Shown piece by piece: positions 6,480-12,673 of a stretch of DNA of 12,673 nt. The notes under the pieces were generated by a model. That model was given only the letters and a program-made list of their open reading frames with translations, ran no database searches and was not told the origin of the DNA. Numbering within the stretch: position 1 is the stretch's first letter; the number at the start of each line of letters is the position of its first letter. Source of the DNA: Candidatus Sulfotelmatobacter sp. (GTDB lineage Bacteria > Acidobacteriota > Terriglobia > Terriglobales > Acidobacteriaceae); contig JASIKQ010000046.1 of assembly GCA_030049565.1 (NCBI GenBank), positions 1 through 12,673 on the forward strand, in the 5' to 3' direction. A program made the position numbers and the translations under genes.

Positions 6480-9400
6480 TCAGTCTCCTGTGCCTGACAG
6501 CGATATGACTTGCGGAGCCTTCGTCGCATTGTCGTGAATGGTAACAGTTCCGAAGTACGTCGTCCCCTTCTTCGAGGGCGTGAAAGTCATGTAGATCAGG
6601 CAACTGGCACCAGGAGCGAGGGTCCCGTAAGACGTGCAGTTTGTACCGGCGCCCGTTGCCCGTTTGAAGGCGCTGCCCGATTTATCGATTGACCCGAAAA
6701 GCAACGTGGTTGGTCCTTGGTTGGTCAGAGTCGTTACCAGTTCTGTGATTGGCTTTCCCGTCGTCTGAGACCCAAAGGGGTAAACAGTCTGCGAGACGGA
6801 GACTGTCGGGTCGACAACCCGCTCTGTCATAAGCGCTTGGACAAGGATGGTCTTGCCGCTCTCTACGGTCAAACTGGCGTAGTTTCCATTGGGTAGACCC
6901 GGGTCATCGCTGTCGGCGGCGAAAGTCACCGTGACATAGCAAAAAGCCCCGCCGGCAAGTGGCTCGCCGCAGCCGTTGCTGGTGATCTTGAAATCGTCCG
7001 TATCACCGGCTGGATTCGGAGGAATCGTCACGGTAATCGCAGTGGAGTTAGGCCCAGGGTTATATACCGAGAACTGCTGGGAGGCGCTCTGCCCCACAGA
7101 AAGTTCGGGGAAGGAATAGGGCGACGGTGAGATCGTCCAGACGTTTGGGTTTACCGTGTAACTGGTCGAGTTCATCGCCATGTTGCCAGCATTGTCGGTC
7201 GCGTTTACGGATATGGTGCCGCTTTCTGGCGTACTGGTGGGAATCGTGCCTCCGCAGGTCACCGATTCGCCTGGCGTGGTGCAGGCGGGCACATTCGGCA
7301 CATAGTTAGCCGGGGTCCCGCTGATTACACAACCGCCGCTGGGTATACCAGAACCGACCCCATCGGAGCAGGTAGCAGTAACGGTTATGGCGGGCCCGCC
7401 AACTTTGGAAGTTCCGGCAGTGACCGTAACTGTGGGGGGCTGCTCATCGATCATGTATGGACCGCCAGGAGCGCCACTGACGCAGTAGCCGGCTATATCG
7501 CACGCTTTTGGAGCGCTGGTGTAGGCCGTCGAATTGACATTGCCCGCTCCCACGCTTGTGGAAGTAGCGACAGATTCGGTTTGACTGCCCTGGATACTGC
7601 CGGGTGGCGGCGTACCGAAACCGGAGCCGGTTGCGCCGGCGGCCCAGGATTCATCCGTCACTTTCCACTGGTCCGTCAAGTCCGTGTTATACCAGCCGCT
7701 GGCAGTGGGAGTGGCAGGCGTGTTCGTGCCAAAGACATCGATGCCGGTGATGGCAAAAGAAAACGTGGGCGCTGTGCTCTCATATCCGAAGGTCACATAG
7801 GGGAACGATGCCCAGTTCACTGTCGGACTCGTCAGATTAGACGGCTGAAAGATTAGCCCTTCCGTGAGATCGCAGGCGGTTGTGTAATAGTGGAGGTAGT
7901 AAATACCGTCAGAGGATGGAGTGACGCTTACGGGGGCAGGAGCAAAGTAATTCGGCGCGCCGGAGGAGCAAAGTGGATTGCCAAAACCTTGAGCCGAGGT
8001 CGCAGGATAAACACTTTGATCAGTCGCAATGGGCAACGTAGTATCCGGCAGCGGGTTGCTCGCTGGCGAGAGGCCATACGTTATGCTGTAAACTGGCGCT
8101 GGAGTAAAGCCATTGTAGGGAGCTATTGGAAACGGGTTGTTTGACGATGGACTATAACTGGCCGCGCTGGCAGTGAAATTCACTTGAGCGGGGCCGGTCA
8201 CCCAACCATTCTGCAAGTTGGAGATGATCGCAGTTCCGCTAGGCTCGGGATGGTTCGCACCCGGGATGTATACCGAGTTTCCTGCGGCCTTGGTGTCGCC
8301 GGGGCCAACGTCGGTCTCTCCCAGGAATTGGGTCAGGATGTTGAGTGGGCAGGGATCGCCTGCCAGGTCACCCGTCAGTGCGCAGTTTGTGCTTTGTGAG
8401 GACGAATAGATAGTCGTTGTCGGCGGCGTCTGAGTATTAAATATCGGGGCGGTCAACATGTTGGGTTCGAGCGGAGTGCAGGAAGAACCGGACGAGCCCG
8501 GCGCGCACAGCCAGGCATCGGCCCCCATTAACACGCTTGGTCCCGTATTGTTCGCGCAAGCACCATTGTTGATGCCGCCCCCCGCGAAGCCGCCTGTCAA
8601 GTAGTAGCTGCAGGCGTTCGGCGAGGAATTGTACAGGTAGTTGCTTTGGTTTAGCGGCGCATCTGGCGAGTCAAACAAAAAGCTGCTATACAGATCTCTC
8701 AATTGGCTGGGCGTGAGCGGGTCGCAGTTCGCTCCGCTTAACGTCGTATGTGCCGGATTCCAGCACTGCTCCTCAATTCCTACGCACATCGGCGCGGGAG
8801 GCGCGACAGAATAATCCAGTTCGGCCGACGACCTGAAACAAACATCAACCGCGGCGGATGTGCCCGCAACCAACTGCTCGAAGAGCTGCTGAGGCACGGC
8901 GATCTGCGTATAAACCGGCGTGGTTCCCTGAGGGGGAGGGTTTTGCCCAGAGTTGTCCTCCAAACACAAGTTTGCCCCCGTATTGCTATCGAAACAGGGA
9001 TTATTCACCGGCGTAGGATTGCCCGTTACGGTGCCGCCGGGTACCAGTCCTCCGGGGCTGCAACTTGTGGCCAGGAAGAGTGTGGAGTTGGCGTAGTAGT
9101 TCTCTGTTGCCGATCCCGATGAAAGAAGGGTGAACAAATCCTGCTGCGCACCACTCGTGAAAAAAGAAGAGACCGGAATGAACGGAATACCGCCGGCGTC
9201 GCCACTAGCCAGCACACTATTGGGCGAATTCGCAAATGTATCAGGATCCAGTCCGACTATAGATTCTGGGTAATTGAAAAGGGCAGCCGACTCGTAGGCT
9301 TCCGTAAAGCAATTAAAGTACGGGTTGTCGCCTTGGGAGTTCGATGTGGCCCCGGTGCCACTGCACAGGTTTCCAGGAGGATTATTGCTTTCAATGCCTG

Positions 9401-10169
9401 TAACGGGTGTGAGCGACGAACCAAAGGATCCGGTGGCCAATGTGAGGTAGTTGTCGACCAGAACGTTGCCTAAGCCGTCGGGGGTACCCGAAAGTGCGGC
9501 CGTAGGACTTGCTGGGCAGCTCAAGTTCAGGGTGTCCGTTGCAATCGTGTACAGGTTGGTGAAACTCGTGGAGCCAGGAGGCGTCGCAACATTGGTTTCG
9601 CCGAAGAGCTTGATTGAGCCATAGGCGCCGCTCAACGGGACGACTAAATTCCCTGTGCTCGGAGTGATGGTAAGAGTCGCTGTCTCTAAGGTTGTGGAGG
9701 GCTCTTTCGAAGCGTTGAAGTACACAGCCACCTGACAAAAAGCGGCAGCCGTGAATGTTTGTCCAGTACACGAGTCTCCGGAGACGATGAAATCGGATAA
9801 GTTGGAGCCGGTGACCGTGGTGGCCCCAAAACTGACGGGGGTGCTTGTCGATGCACCAAAGATGTTCACGGTGACGCTTTCGGGAGCGCTTGCCGGATAA
9901 GGATCCGGTGCGACCGCAGTCGTTCCCGTAGGCACGCCAAAGGAGAGATTGACCGGCGAAAACGTAACTGTCTGTGACCGTGCCGATTGGCTTCCCAGCA
10001 AAACGACTCCCACGATCGCCAACGCTGGCACGATGCAGCGCGATGCCAAAACCAGGCATCTACTGACGTTCGTCTTCAGCACAATCCGGATTGACGCGCC
10101 AGCACGATGGATGCGGCGAGAATTCGTAGCGGTTTCGCGGGAGGACGAACGAAGAGCGCAGGTCAACAT
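6480..10169 (-). CDS. Large secreted choice-of-anchor D (ASH/HYDIN-type) protein
   Basis: A 1229-residue exported protein. ATG 10169 has AGGAGGT six bases upstream (10176-10182), which decides it over an in-frame ATG 27 bp further up. The signal peptide has a long, Arg-rich n-region; its hydrophobic core is about 44-59, with cleavage near ARSQ 63-66. Domains: an N-terminal ASH/choice-of-anchor D domain at about 67-184 (FSPVNLSFG, then CQVAVYFNASKEPST); a central region of some 500 residues with many Cys, Asn and Gly that I cannot assign; Ig-like material from about 720; a module at 911-1010 (SDGVGSGIPSGGCVISGT, NATDNAGNMAM); and two C-terminal ASH domains, about 1011-1117 and 1118-1229, each with the Cys-x(n)-L-PG-x-C pattern of the family. 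It ends in SLSGTGD with no PEP-CTERM or other anchor. Such proteins are thought to be surface or adhesin-like; no enzymatic motif is visible. The downstream paralogue shares its C-terminal half. Confidence 0.9.
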   Translation of the reverse strand: MLTCALRSSSRETATNSRRIHRAGASIRIVLKTNVSRCLVLASRCIVPALAIVGVVLLGSQSARSQTVTFSPVNLSFGVPTGTTAVAPDPYPASAPESVTVNIFGASTSTPVSFGATTVTGSNLSDFIVSGDSCTGQTFTAAAFCQVAVYFNASKEPSTTLETATLTITPSTGNLVVPLSGAYGSIKLFGETNVATPPGSTSFTNLYTIATDTLNLSCPASPTAALSGTPDGLGNVLVDNYLTLATGSFGSSLTPVTGIESNNPPGNLCSGTGATSNSQGDNPYFNCFTEAYESAALFNYPESIVGLDPDTFANSPNSVLASGDAGGIPFIPVSSFFTSGAQQDLFTLLSSGSATENYYANSTLFLATSCSPGGLVPGGTVTGNPTPVNNPCFDSNTGANLCLEDNSGQNPPPQGTTPVYTQIAVPQQLFEQLVAGTSAAVDVCFRSSAELDYSVAPPAPMCVGIEEQCWNPAHTTLSGANCDPLTPSQLRDLYSSFLFDSPDAPLNQSNYLYNSSPNACSYYLTGGFAGGGINNGACANNTGPSVLMGADAWLCAPGSSGSSCTPLEPNMLTAPIFNTQTPPTTTIYSSSQSTNCALTGDLAGDPCPLNILTQFLGETDVGPGDTKAAGNSVYIPGANHPEPSGTAIISNLQNGWVTGPAQVNFTASAASYSPSSNNPFPIAPYNGFTPAPVYSITYGLSPASNPLPDTTLPIATDQSVYPATSAQGFGNPLCSSGAPNYFAPAPVSVTPSSDGIYYLHYYTTACDLTEGLIFQPSNLTSPTVNWASFPYVTFGYESTAPTFSFAITGIDVFGTNTPATPTASGWYNTDLTDQWKVTDESWAAGATGSGFGTPPPGSIQGSQTESVATSTSVGAGNVNSTAYTSAPKACDIAGYCVSGAPGGPYMIDEQPPTVTVTAGTSKVGGPAITVTATCSDGVGSGIPSGGCVISGTPANYVPNVPACTTPGESVTCGGTIPTSTPESGTISVNATDNAGNMAMNSTSYTVNPNVWTISPSPYSFPELSVGQSASQQFSVYNPGPNSTAITVTIPPNPAGDTDDFKITSNGCGEPLAGGAFCYVTVTFAADSDDPGLPNGNYASLTVESGKTILVQALMTERVVDPTVSVSQTVYPFGSQTTGKPITELVTTLTNQGPTTLLFGSIDKSGSAFKRATGAGTNCTSYGTLAPGASCLIYMTFTPSKKGTTYFGTVTIHDNATKAPQVISLSGTGD
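7140..7439 (-). repeat. Duplicated module shared with the paralogue at about 12400-12673
   Basis: The DNA encoding residues 911-1010 of the large protein is clearly similar at nucleotide level to the right end of the window. Shared stretches include CCTCCGCAGGT, ACATAGTTAGC and CAACCGCCGCTGGG, in the same order and orientation, about 5.2 kb apart. The encoded SGIPSGGC-ISGTPANYVPN segment is almost identical. This supports a diverged tandem gene duplication and gives a site for homologous recombination. Confidence 0.75.
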
Positions 10170-10175
10170 GGTGGG

Positions 10176-10182
10176 ACCTCCT
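10176..10182 (-). promoter_or_regulatory. Ribosome binding site of the large secreted protein
   Basis: AGGAGGT on the minus strand, six bases before ATG 10169. It is a near-perfect Shine-Dalgarno and excludes the alternative in-frame ATG at 10196, which lies upstream of it. Confidence 0.85.
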
Positions 10183-10219
10183 GAATGTCGCTTCAATTTT
10201 GATTAAAAGCTTGAGACTA

Positions 10220-10269
10220 GTTCCCACAGATGAGAACGGGGGGAAACCCATCAGCGTTGCGCAGATGGG
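10220..10269 (-). promoter_or_regulatory. Two-hairpin 5' leader of the large secreted protein gene
   Basis: Reading the minus strand, a first hairpin (10269-10247) has stem CCCATC/GATGGG, an A-A mismatch, then GCG/CGC with a three-base loop. A second (10237-10220) has stem GTTCTC/GGGAAC with one G-T pair and a six-base loop. They are separated by a short stretch containing six C's and lie between the candidate promoter and the ribosome site. I do not recognise a known riboswitch. They may stabilise the mRNA or control translation (inference); neither is followed by a clean T-run. Confidence 0.45.
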
Positions 10270-10288
10270 CCCGCACTGATCGGCATAA

Positions 10289-10316
10289 ACAATACTCCTG
10301 TCGAAGGGAAAGTCAA
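10289..10316 (-). promoter_or_regulatory. Candidate sigma-70-type promoter of the large secreted protein gene
   Basis: On the minus strand TTGACT (10316-10311) and TATTGT (10294-10289) are separated by 16 bp, matching 5/6 and 4/6 of the consensus. Transcription would start near 10282 and give a leader of about 110 nt that contains both hairpins and the ribosome site. Confidence 0.4.
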
Positions 10317-10476
10317 GCTGGATTTCAGGAAAAACGTCCAACTGCTCTCCATTCATTGACTTGCCCGCTTCATGCCTTGACACCGCCGACCTTGTTATGA
10401 GATGGCGATTTGTCAACCACAGTCCGCTTGAGTTAACCTACGCTGACTTAAATTTTGACCTTCTGGAGAAGAGACG

Positions 10477-10702
10477 ATGGGCGATGCGTTTCTCCTGGGG
10501 CTGATCGTCCTCCTCTCTATCATCGCCGTCTTCGGCGCGAAAGAAGCAAAATGGAAACATCTTAACCTCCTCATAATCATTTACGGGAGTCGGTCTAGGA
10601 ATCCGATACCTGATAGGCGTGGGTGTCGGCAACATGGCCTTGGGAGGCCGTGCCGGAGCTAATATGGCTTTCCGCAAAACCAATCCAAGCATCTGCAGGT
10701 AG
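10477..10702 (+). pseudogene. Probable frameshifted small two-helix membrane protein
   Basis: ATG 10477 follows GGAG at 10465-10468 and opens a hydrophobic helix (FLLGLIVLLSIIAVFG) and a second hydrophobic stretch starting KWKHLNLLIIIYG. In this frame the sequence then turns into Arg/Pro-rich residues and stops at about 10660. If one G of the GGG at 10585-10587 is an insertion, the reading continues as VGLGIRYLIGVGVGNMALGG and on to FRKTNPSICR, ending at TAG 10700-10702. That gives a 74-residue protein with a Gly-rich second helix. The smooth continuation of membrane character across frames argues for a real but broken gene. I do not recognise a family. The alternatives are a functional 61-residue protein or chance. 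Confidence 0.4.
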
Positions 10703-10750
10703 GCCGCTTCGGCCGGAAGAACCCGAGCCGTTAAACCTACCCGGAGGGCA

Positions 10751-10948
10751 ATGTCAATTCAACCCCAGCGGATTTCTCTCAAGCCGCAATTTTCCGATTT
10801 GGATCCGCAAGCCCACGCGTGCCAAGACATTTCTCTTCGTATCCACTTCGTTCCTGAGCGCCTTTTTGTTGTTCCAGGTGCAGTTAGTCGTCAGCAAATA
10901 CATTCTGCCCTGGTTCGGGGCTCTGCCGCCGTCTGGACGACGAGCACT
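10751..10948 (+). pseudogene. Remnant of a membrane spermidine synthase-like gene (N-terminus)
   Basis: In the frame covering about 10824-10919 the translation reads FLFVSTSFLSAFLLFQVQLV then VSKYILPWFG. This is the first membrane helix and following motif of fused membrane/spermidine-synthase-like proteins (typically LLFQVQLIVGKYILPWFGGSPAVWTT). The expected next residues GSAAVWTT appear in another frame from 10919, so one G is missing from the run at 10917-10920. After VWTT (10942) the similarity ends abruptly where the IS5 remnant begins. The likely original start, ATG 10751 preceded by GGAGGG, is in yet another phase relative to the helix, implying a second indel. Only the first tens of residues remain, so no synthase activity is possible. 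Confidence 0.7.
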
Positions 10949-11090
10949 GCAACGCATCTCACAAATGCTTCAGCAGGATAATGCAGCATCCTAGGTAGAG
11001 CATTCCAAGAAAGTTCTCAGCATAACGTTCGTAGCGCACAACGAATCTGCGAAAGTTTTGCAGCCAGGCGAAGAGCCCCTTGTTTCTTAC
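10942..11090 (-). mobile_element. IS5-family transposase C-terminal remnant
   Basis: On the minus strand, from about 11085 to the TGA at 10961-10959, the translation gives [20 protein letters not shown], then [18 protein letters not shown] and stop. This is the characteristic C-terminus of IS5-family DDE transposases (FAWL-NFRRLVVRYERHAENFLGF-LACI-ILL), which includes the last helix after the catalytic Glu. The catalytic D-D part is missing; upstream the frame leads to a stop at about 11155 without further similarity. The plus-strand GAGCACTGCAACGC from 10942 begins exactly where the spermidine-synthase similarity ends and would be a plausible IS terminus (GAG ends are common in the family). 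No opposite end or target duplication was identified. Confidence 0.75.
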
Positions 11091-11147
11091 TACTCCAACA
11101 GAGTTGGGTTTGGAATTCTTGCGTCCGGTGCGTCCGCTCCGTCCTAC

Positions 11148-11165
11148 CCGCGCTTATATGCGCGG
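11148..11165. terminator. Weak hairpin after the paralogue gene
   Basis: CCGCGC-TTATAT-GCGCGG forms a 6-bp GC stem about 25 bp beyond the TAG of the leftward gene. A T-run is lacking on both strands, so a role as an intrinsic terminator is only suggested by position. Confidence 0.3.
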
Positions 11166-11189
11166 ACTCTTGCATATACGTTTTCATCG

Positions 11190-12673
11190 CTATTCCGATC
11201 CCGAGAGCGAGACGGTCAGCGGGCCGTTCGCTGCATTGCTAGGAATACTTACCTGGCCTGTCACCCTTCCTGATTTTGGTGGCTTGAAGGTCACATAGAT
11301 AGTGCAACTAGCGTTGGGAGCGAGGGTCTCGCCACTAGTGCAGCTATTGCTTCCTGTGGCCAGCGCGAAGTTGCTGTTGCCACTGCTGATTGAGAGAGTT
11401 CCCAGAATCAGATCCGTTAGGTTTGATGCTGGGTTGCTCAGCGTCGCTACCGGCTCCGTGATTGCCTTGGTCGTCGGCGAGAAGGTATAACTTGTCTCCG
11501 ACAGTGTTACCGTCGGGTCGAGGGCTTTTCCCGTCATGGTTGCGTAGGCAAGGACTGCCCTCGTGCTGCTATTGGCGACTTGCAAATAGGCTAGGCTGCC
11601 ATTTGGATATAGCGGGAGGTCGTCGCTGTCGGGTGTCCAAGTCACCGTGACAGTACAAGACTTCCCTCCGCCGAGCGAGCGCGGGCAATTCCAGGAGGTT
11701 ATCACGTAATCATCCGGGTCAACTTCGTTTGGCCCTGTGCCTCCCTCATCACCCGATCCCGGAATGCTAACTGTAATCGGGGTCGAAGCAGTAGTCGGGT
11801 TGGTCACAGTGAACACTTCTGAGGCGCTTTGCCACAAAGATAATGTGCCGAAGAAATAGGACGTCGGCGTGATCGTCCACGCGGGTGGAGCGGTCGCACT
11901 CACGCTCTCCGTGACCTGTGCCGCAGCCGAGTAGTTGCTGTTGCCCCCCTGGTTGAACATCACCGAGCAGGTGCCCGTACTGCTGGTCATCGTGATGGTG
12001 GCGCTGCTGGTACCGGAGCCAGAGCACGATCCCGAAGTGGTGATGGCTATCGCCAGACTCGAGGAAGCCGTGGCTGCCACGGTAAAGCTGGTGCCATTCG
12101 CCGCGCTGGCTGGGGCCGGCGTCGTGACCGTGATCGCCTGGCTCGCCATCGCCAGCGTCACAGTAACCGGCGCGCTGGTGGTCGCATTGTAGTTGCTGTC
12201 CGCCGCCTTCGTCGCCGTCACCGTGCAGGAGCCCGTCCCGCTATTGGCCGTTAATTGCGTTCCCGATACCGAGCAGCTGCCCGAGGTGACGCTGAACGTC
12301 ACGGCACCCGTGCCACTGCCGCCGCTGGTAGTAAGAGTCTCCGAGGTATTGTAGGTCAGCGGAGACCCCGCACTTAGCGTCAGCGTCGCCTGGGTGCCTG
12401 GCGCTACCGAGTAGTTGACTGAGTATTGCATCGCCATATTCCCGACATTGTCTGTTGCGTTTACATATAAGGTGCCACTCTCTGCCATGGAGGTAGGAAT
12501 TGTTCCTCCGCAGGTGACAATTTCACCCGAACTGGGGCTGCAGCTGTTGGGGACATAGTTAGCTGGGGTCCCGCTGATGCTGCAACCGCCGCTGGGGATA
12601 CCAGAACCACTCCCATCGTTGCAAGTAAATGACACCATAATCGCCGTTCCACCCACTGTGGAAGTATAGGGAG
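11190..12673 (-). CDS. Secreted choice-of-anchor D/Ig-like protein, N-terminus beyond the window
   Basis: The frame is open to the right edge, so only the last 493 residues are seen and no true start lies in the window; a GTG at 12656 is internal. It starts inside a module nearly identical to residues about 919 onward of the 1229-residue protein (SGIPSGGCSISGTPANYVPN, NATDNVGNMAM). It then has about 170 extra residues (roughly 12405-11880) not in the paralogue: two Ser/Thr/Gly-rich Ig-like repeats with related ends (GTGSCTVTATKAADSNYNAT; STGTCSVMFNQGGNSNYSAA). Two ASH/choice-of-anchor D domains finish the protein (WTITPTSYFFGTLSL; VTLSETSYTFSPTTKAITEP), ending VSLSGSE without an anchor signal. 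Likely a secreted or surface-exposed structural/adhesin-like protein; no enzymatic motif visible. The same orientation as its paralogue supports tandem duplication. Confidence 0.88.
   Translation of the reverse strand, partial: PYTSTVGGTAIMVSFTCNDGSGSGIPSGGCSISGTPANYVPNSCSPSSGEIVTCGGTIPTSMAESGTLYVNATDNVGNMAMQYSVNYSVAPGTQATLTLSAGSPLTYNTSETLTTSGGSGTGAVTFSVTSGSCSVSGTQLTANSGTGSCTVTATKAADSNYNATTSAPVTVTLAMASQAITVTTPAPASAANGTSFTVAATASSSLAIAITTSGSCSGSGTSSATITMTSSTGTCSVMFNQGGNSNYSAAAQVTESVSATAPPAWTITPTSYFFGTLSLWQSASEVFTVTNPTTASTPITVSIPGSGDEGGTGPNEVDPDDYVITSWNCPRSLGGGKSCTVTVTWTPDSDDLPLYPNGSLAYLQVANSSTRAVLAYATMTGKALDPTVTLSETSYTFSPTTKAITEPVATLSNPASNLTDLILGTLSISSGNSNFALATGSNSCTSGETLAPNASCTIYVTFKPPKSGRVTGQVSIPSNAANGPLTVSLSGSE

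Noticed and set aside
9391..10059. 222-codon open frame overlapping the large secreted protein on the same strand
   Set aside because: Shadow frame inside a gene with a clear ribosome site, signal peptide and domains; Arg/His-rich composition.
10702..10714. Small hairpin GGCCG-CTT-CGGCC after the broken membrane gene
   Set aside because: Short stem without a T-run; not enough for a terminator call.
6480..12673. Direct-repeat-rich coding sequence considered as a CRISPR-like array
   Set aside because: Similar segments are protein-coding Ig/ASH modules with irregular spacing, not short identical repeats with spacers.

Overview
The window looks like an accessory stretch of an Acidobacteriota chromosome (Terriglobia-like). 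This is an inference from gene content: an exosortase/EpsI pair beside a small polysaccharide-export operon, very large secreted 'choice-of-anchor D' (ASH/HYDIN-type) proteins, and a remnant of a membrane-type spermidine synthase. No rRNA, tRNA or CRISPR array was seen.

Left part (1-5562) is a divergent exosortase locus. Leftward runs a three-gene operon: a small AAA+/Fis-type regulator (3194-2241), a Wza-like outer-membrane polysaccharide export protein (2227-1586) and an outer-membrane beta-barrel protein (1477-17). Rightward runs an exosortase (4019-4912) and EpsI (4909-5562), overlapping by ATGA. Between them lie about 820 bp with no convincing gene but several inverted repeats. The regulator has Walker A, Walker B, arginine-finger and Fis-HTH elements but lacks the GAFTGA sigma-54 contact loop. 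The likely theme is surface polysaccharide export coupled to exosortase sorting of envelope proteins. No PEP-CTERM-type substrate, glycosyltransferase or Wzc-like protein lies in the window.

Middle part: a lone DUF4188-family monooxygenase-like gene (6224-5697), then a 1229-residue secreted protein (10169-6480). The latter has an N-terminal ASH domain, a cysteine-containing central region I cannot assign, Ig-like modules and two C-terminal ASH domains. Its start is fixed by an AGGAGGT site, and its leader carries a candidate promoter and two stable hairpins.

Right part: the intergenic stretch 10438-11189 is a graveyard of broken genes: a probably frameshifted two-helix membrane protein, the N-terminus of a membrane spermidine synthase with a one-base frameshift, and the C-terminal tail of an IS5-family transposase that appears to cut the synthase off. 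Beyond it, a second secreted ASH-domain protein (from the window edge to 11190) is a paralogue of the 1229-residue protein, with about 170 extra Ig-like residues inserted. The two large genes thus look like a diverged tandem duplication separated by mobile-element debris.
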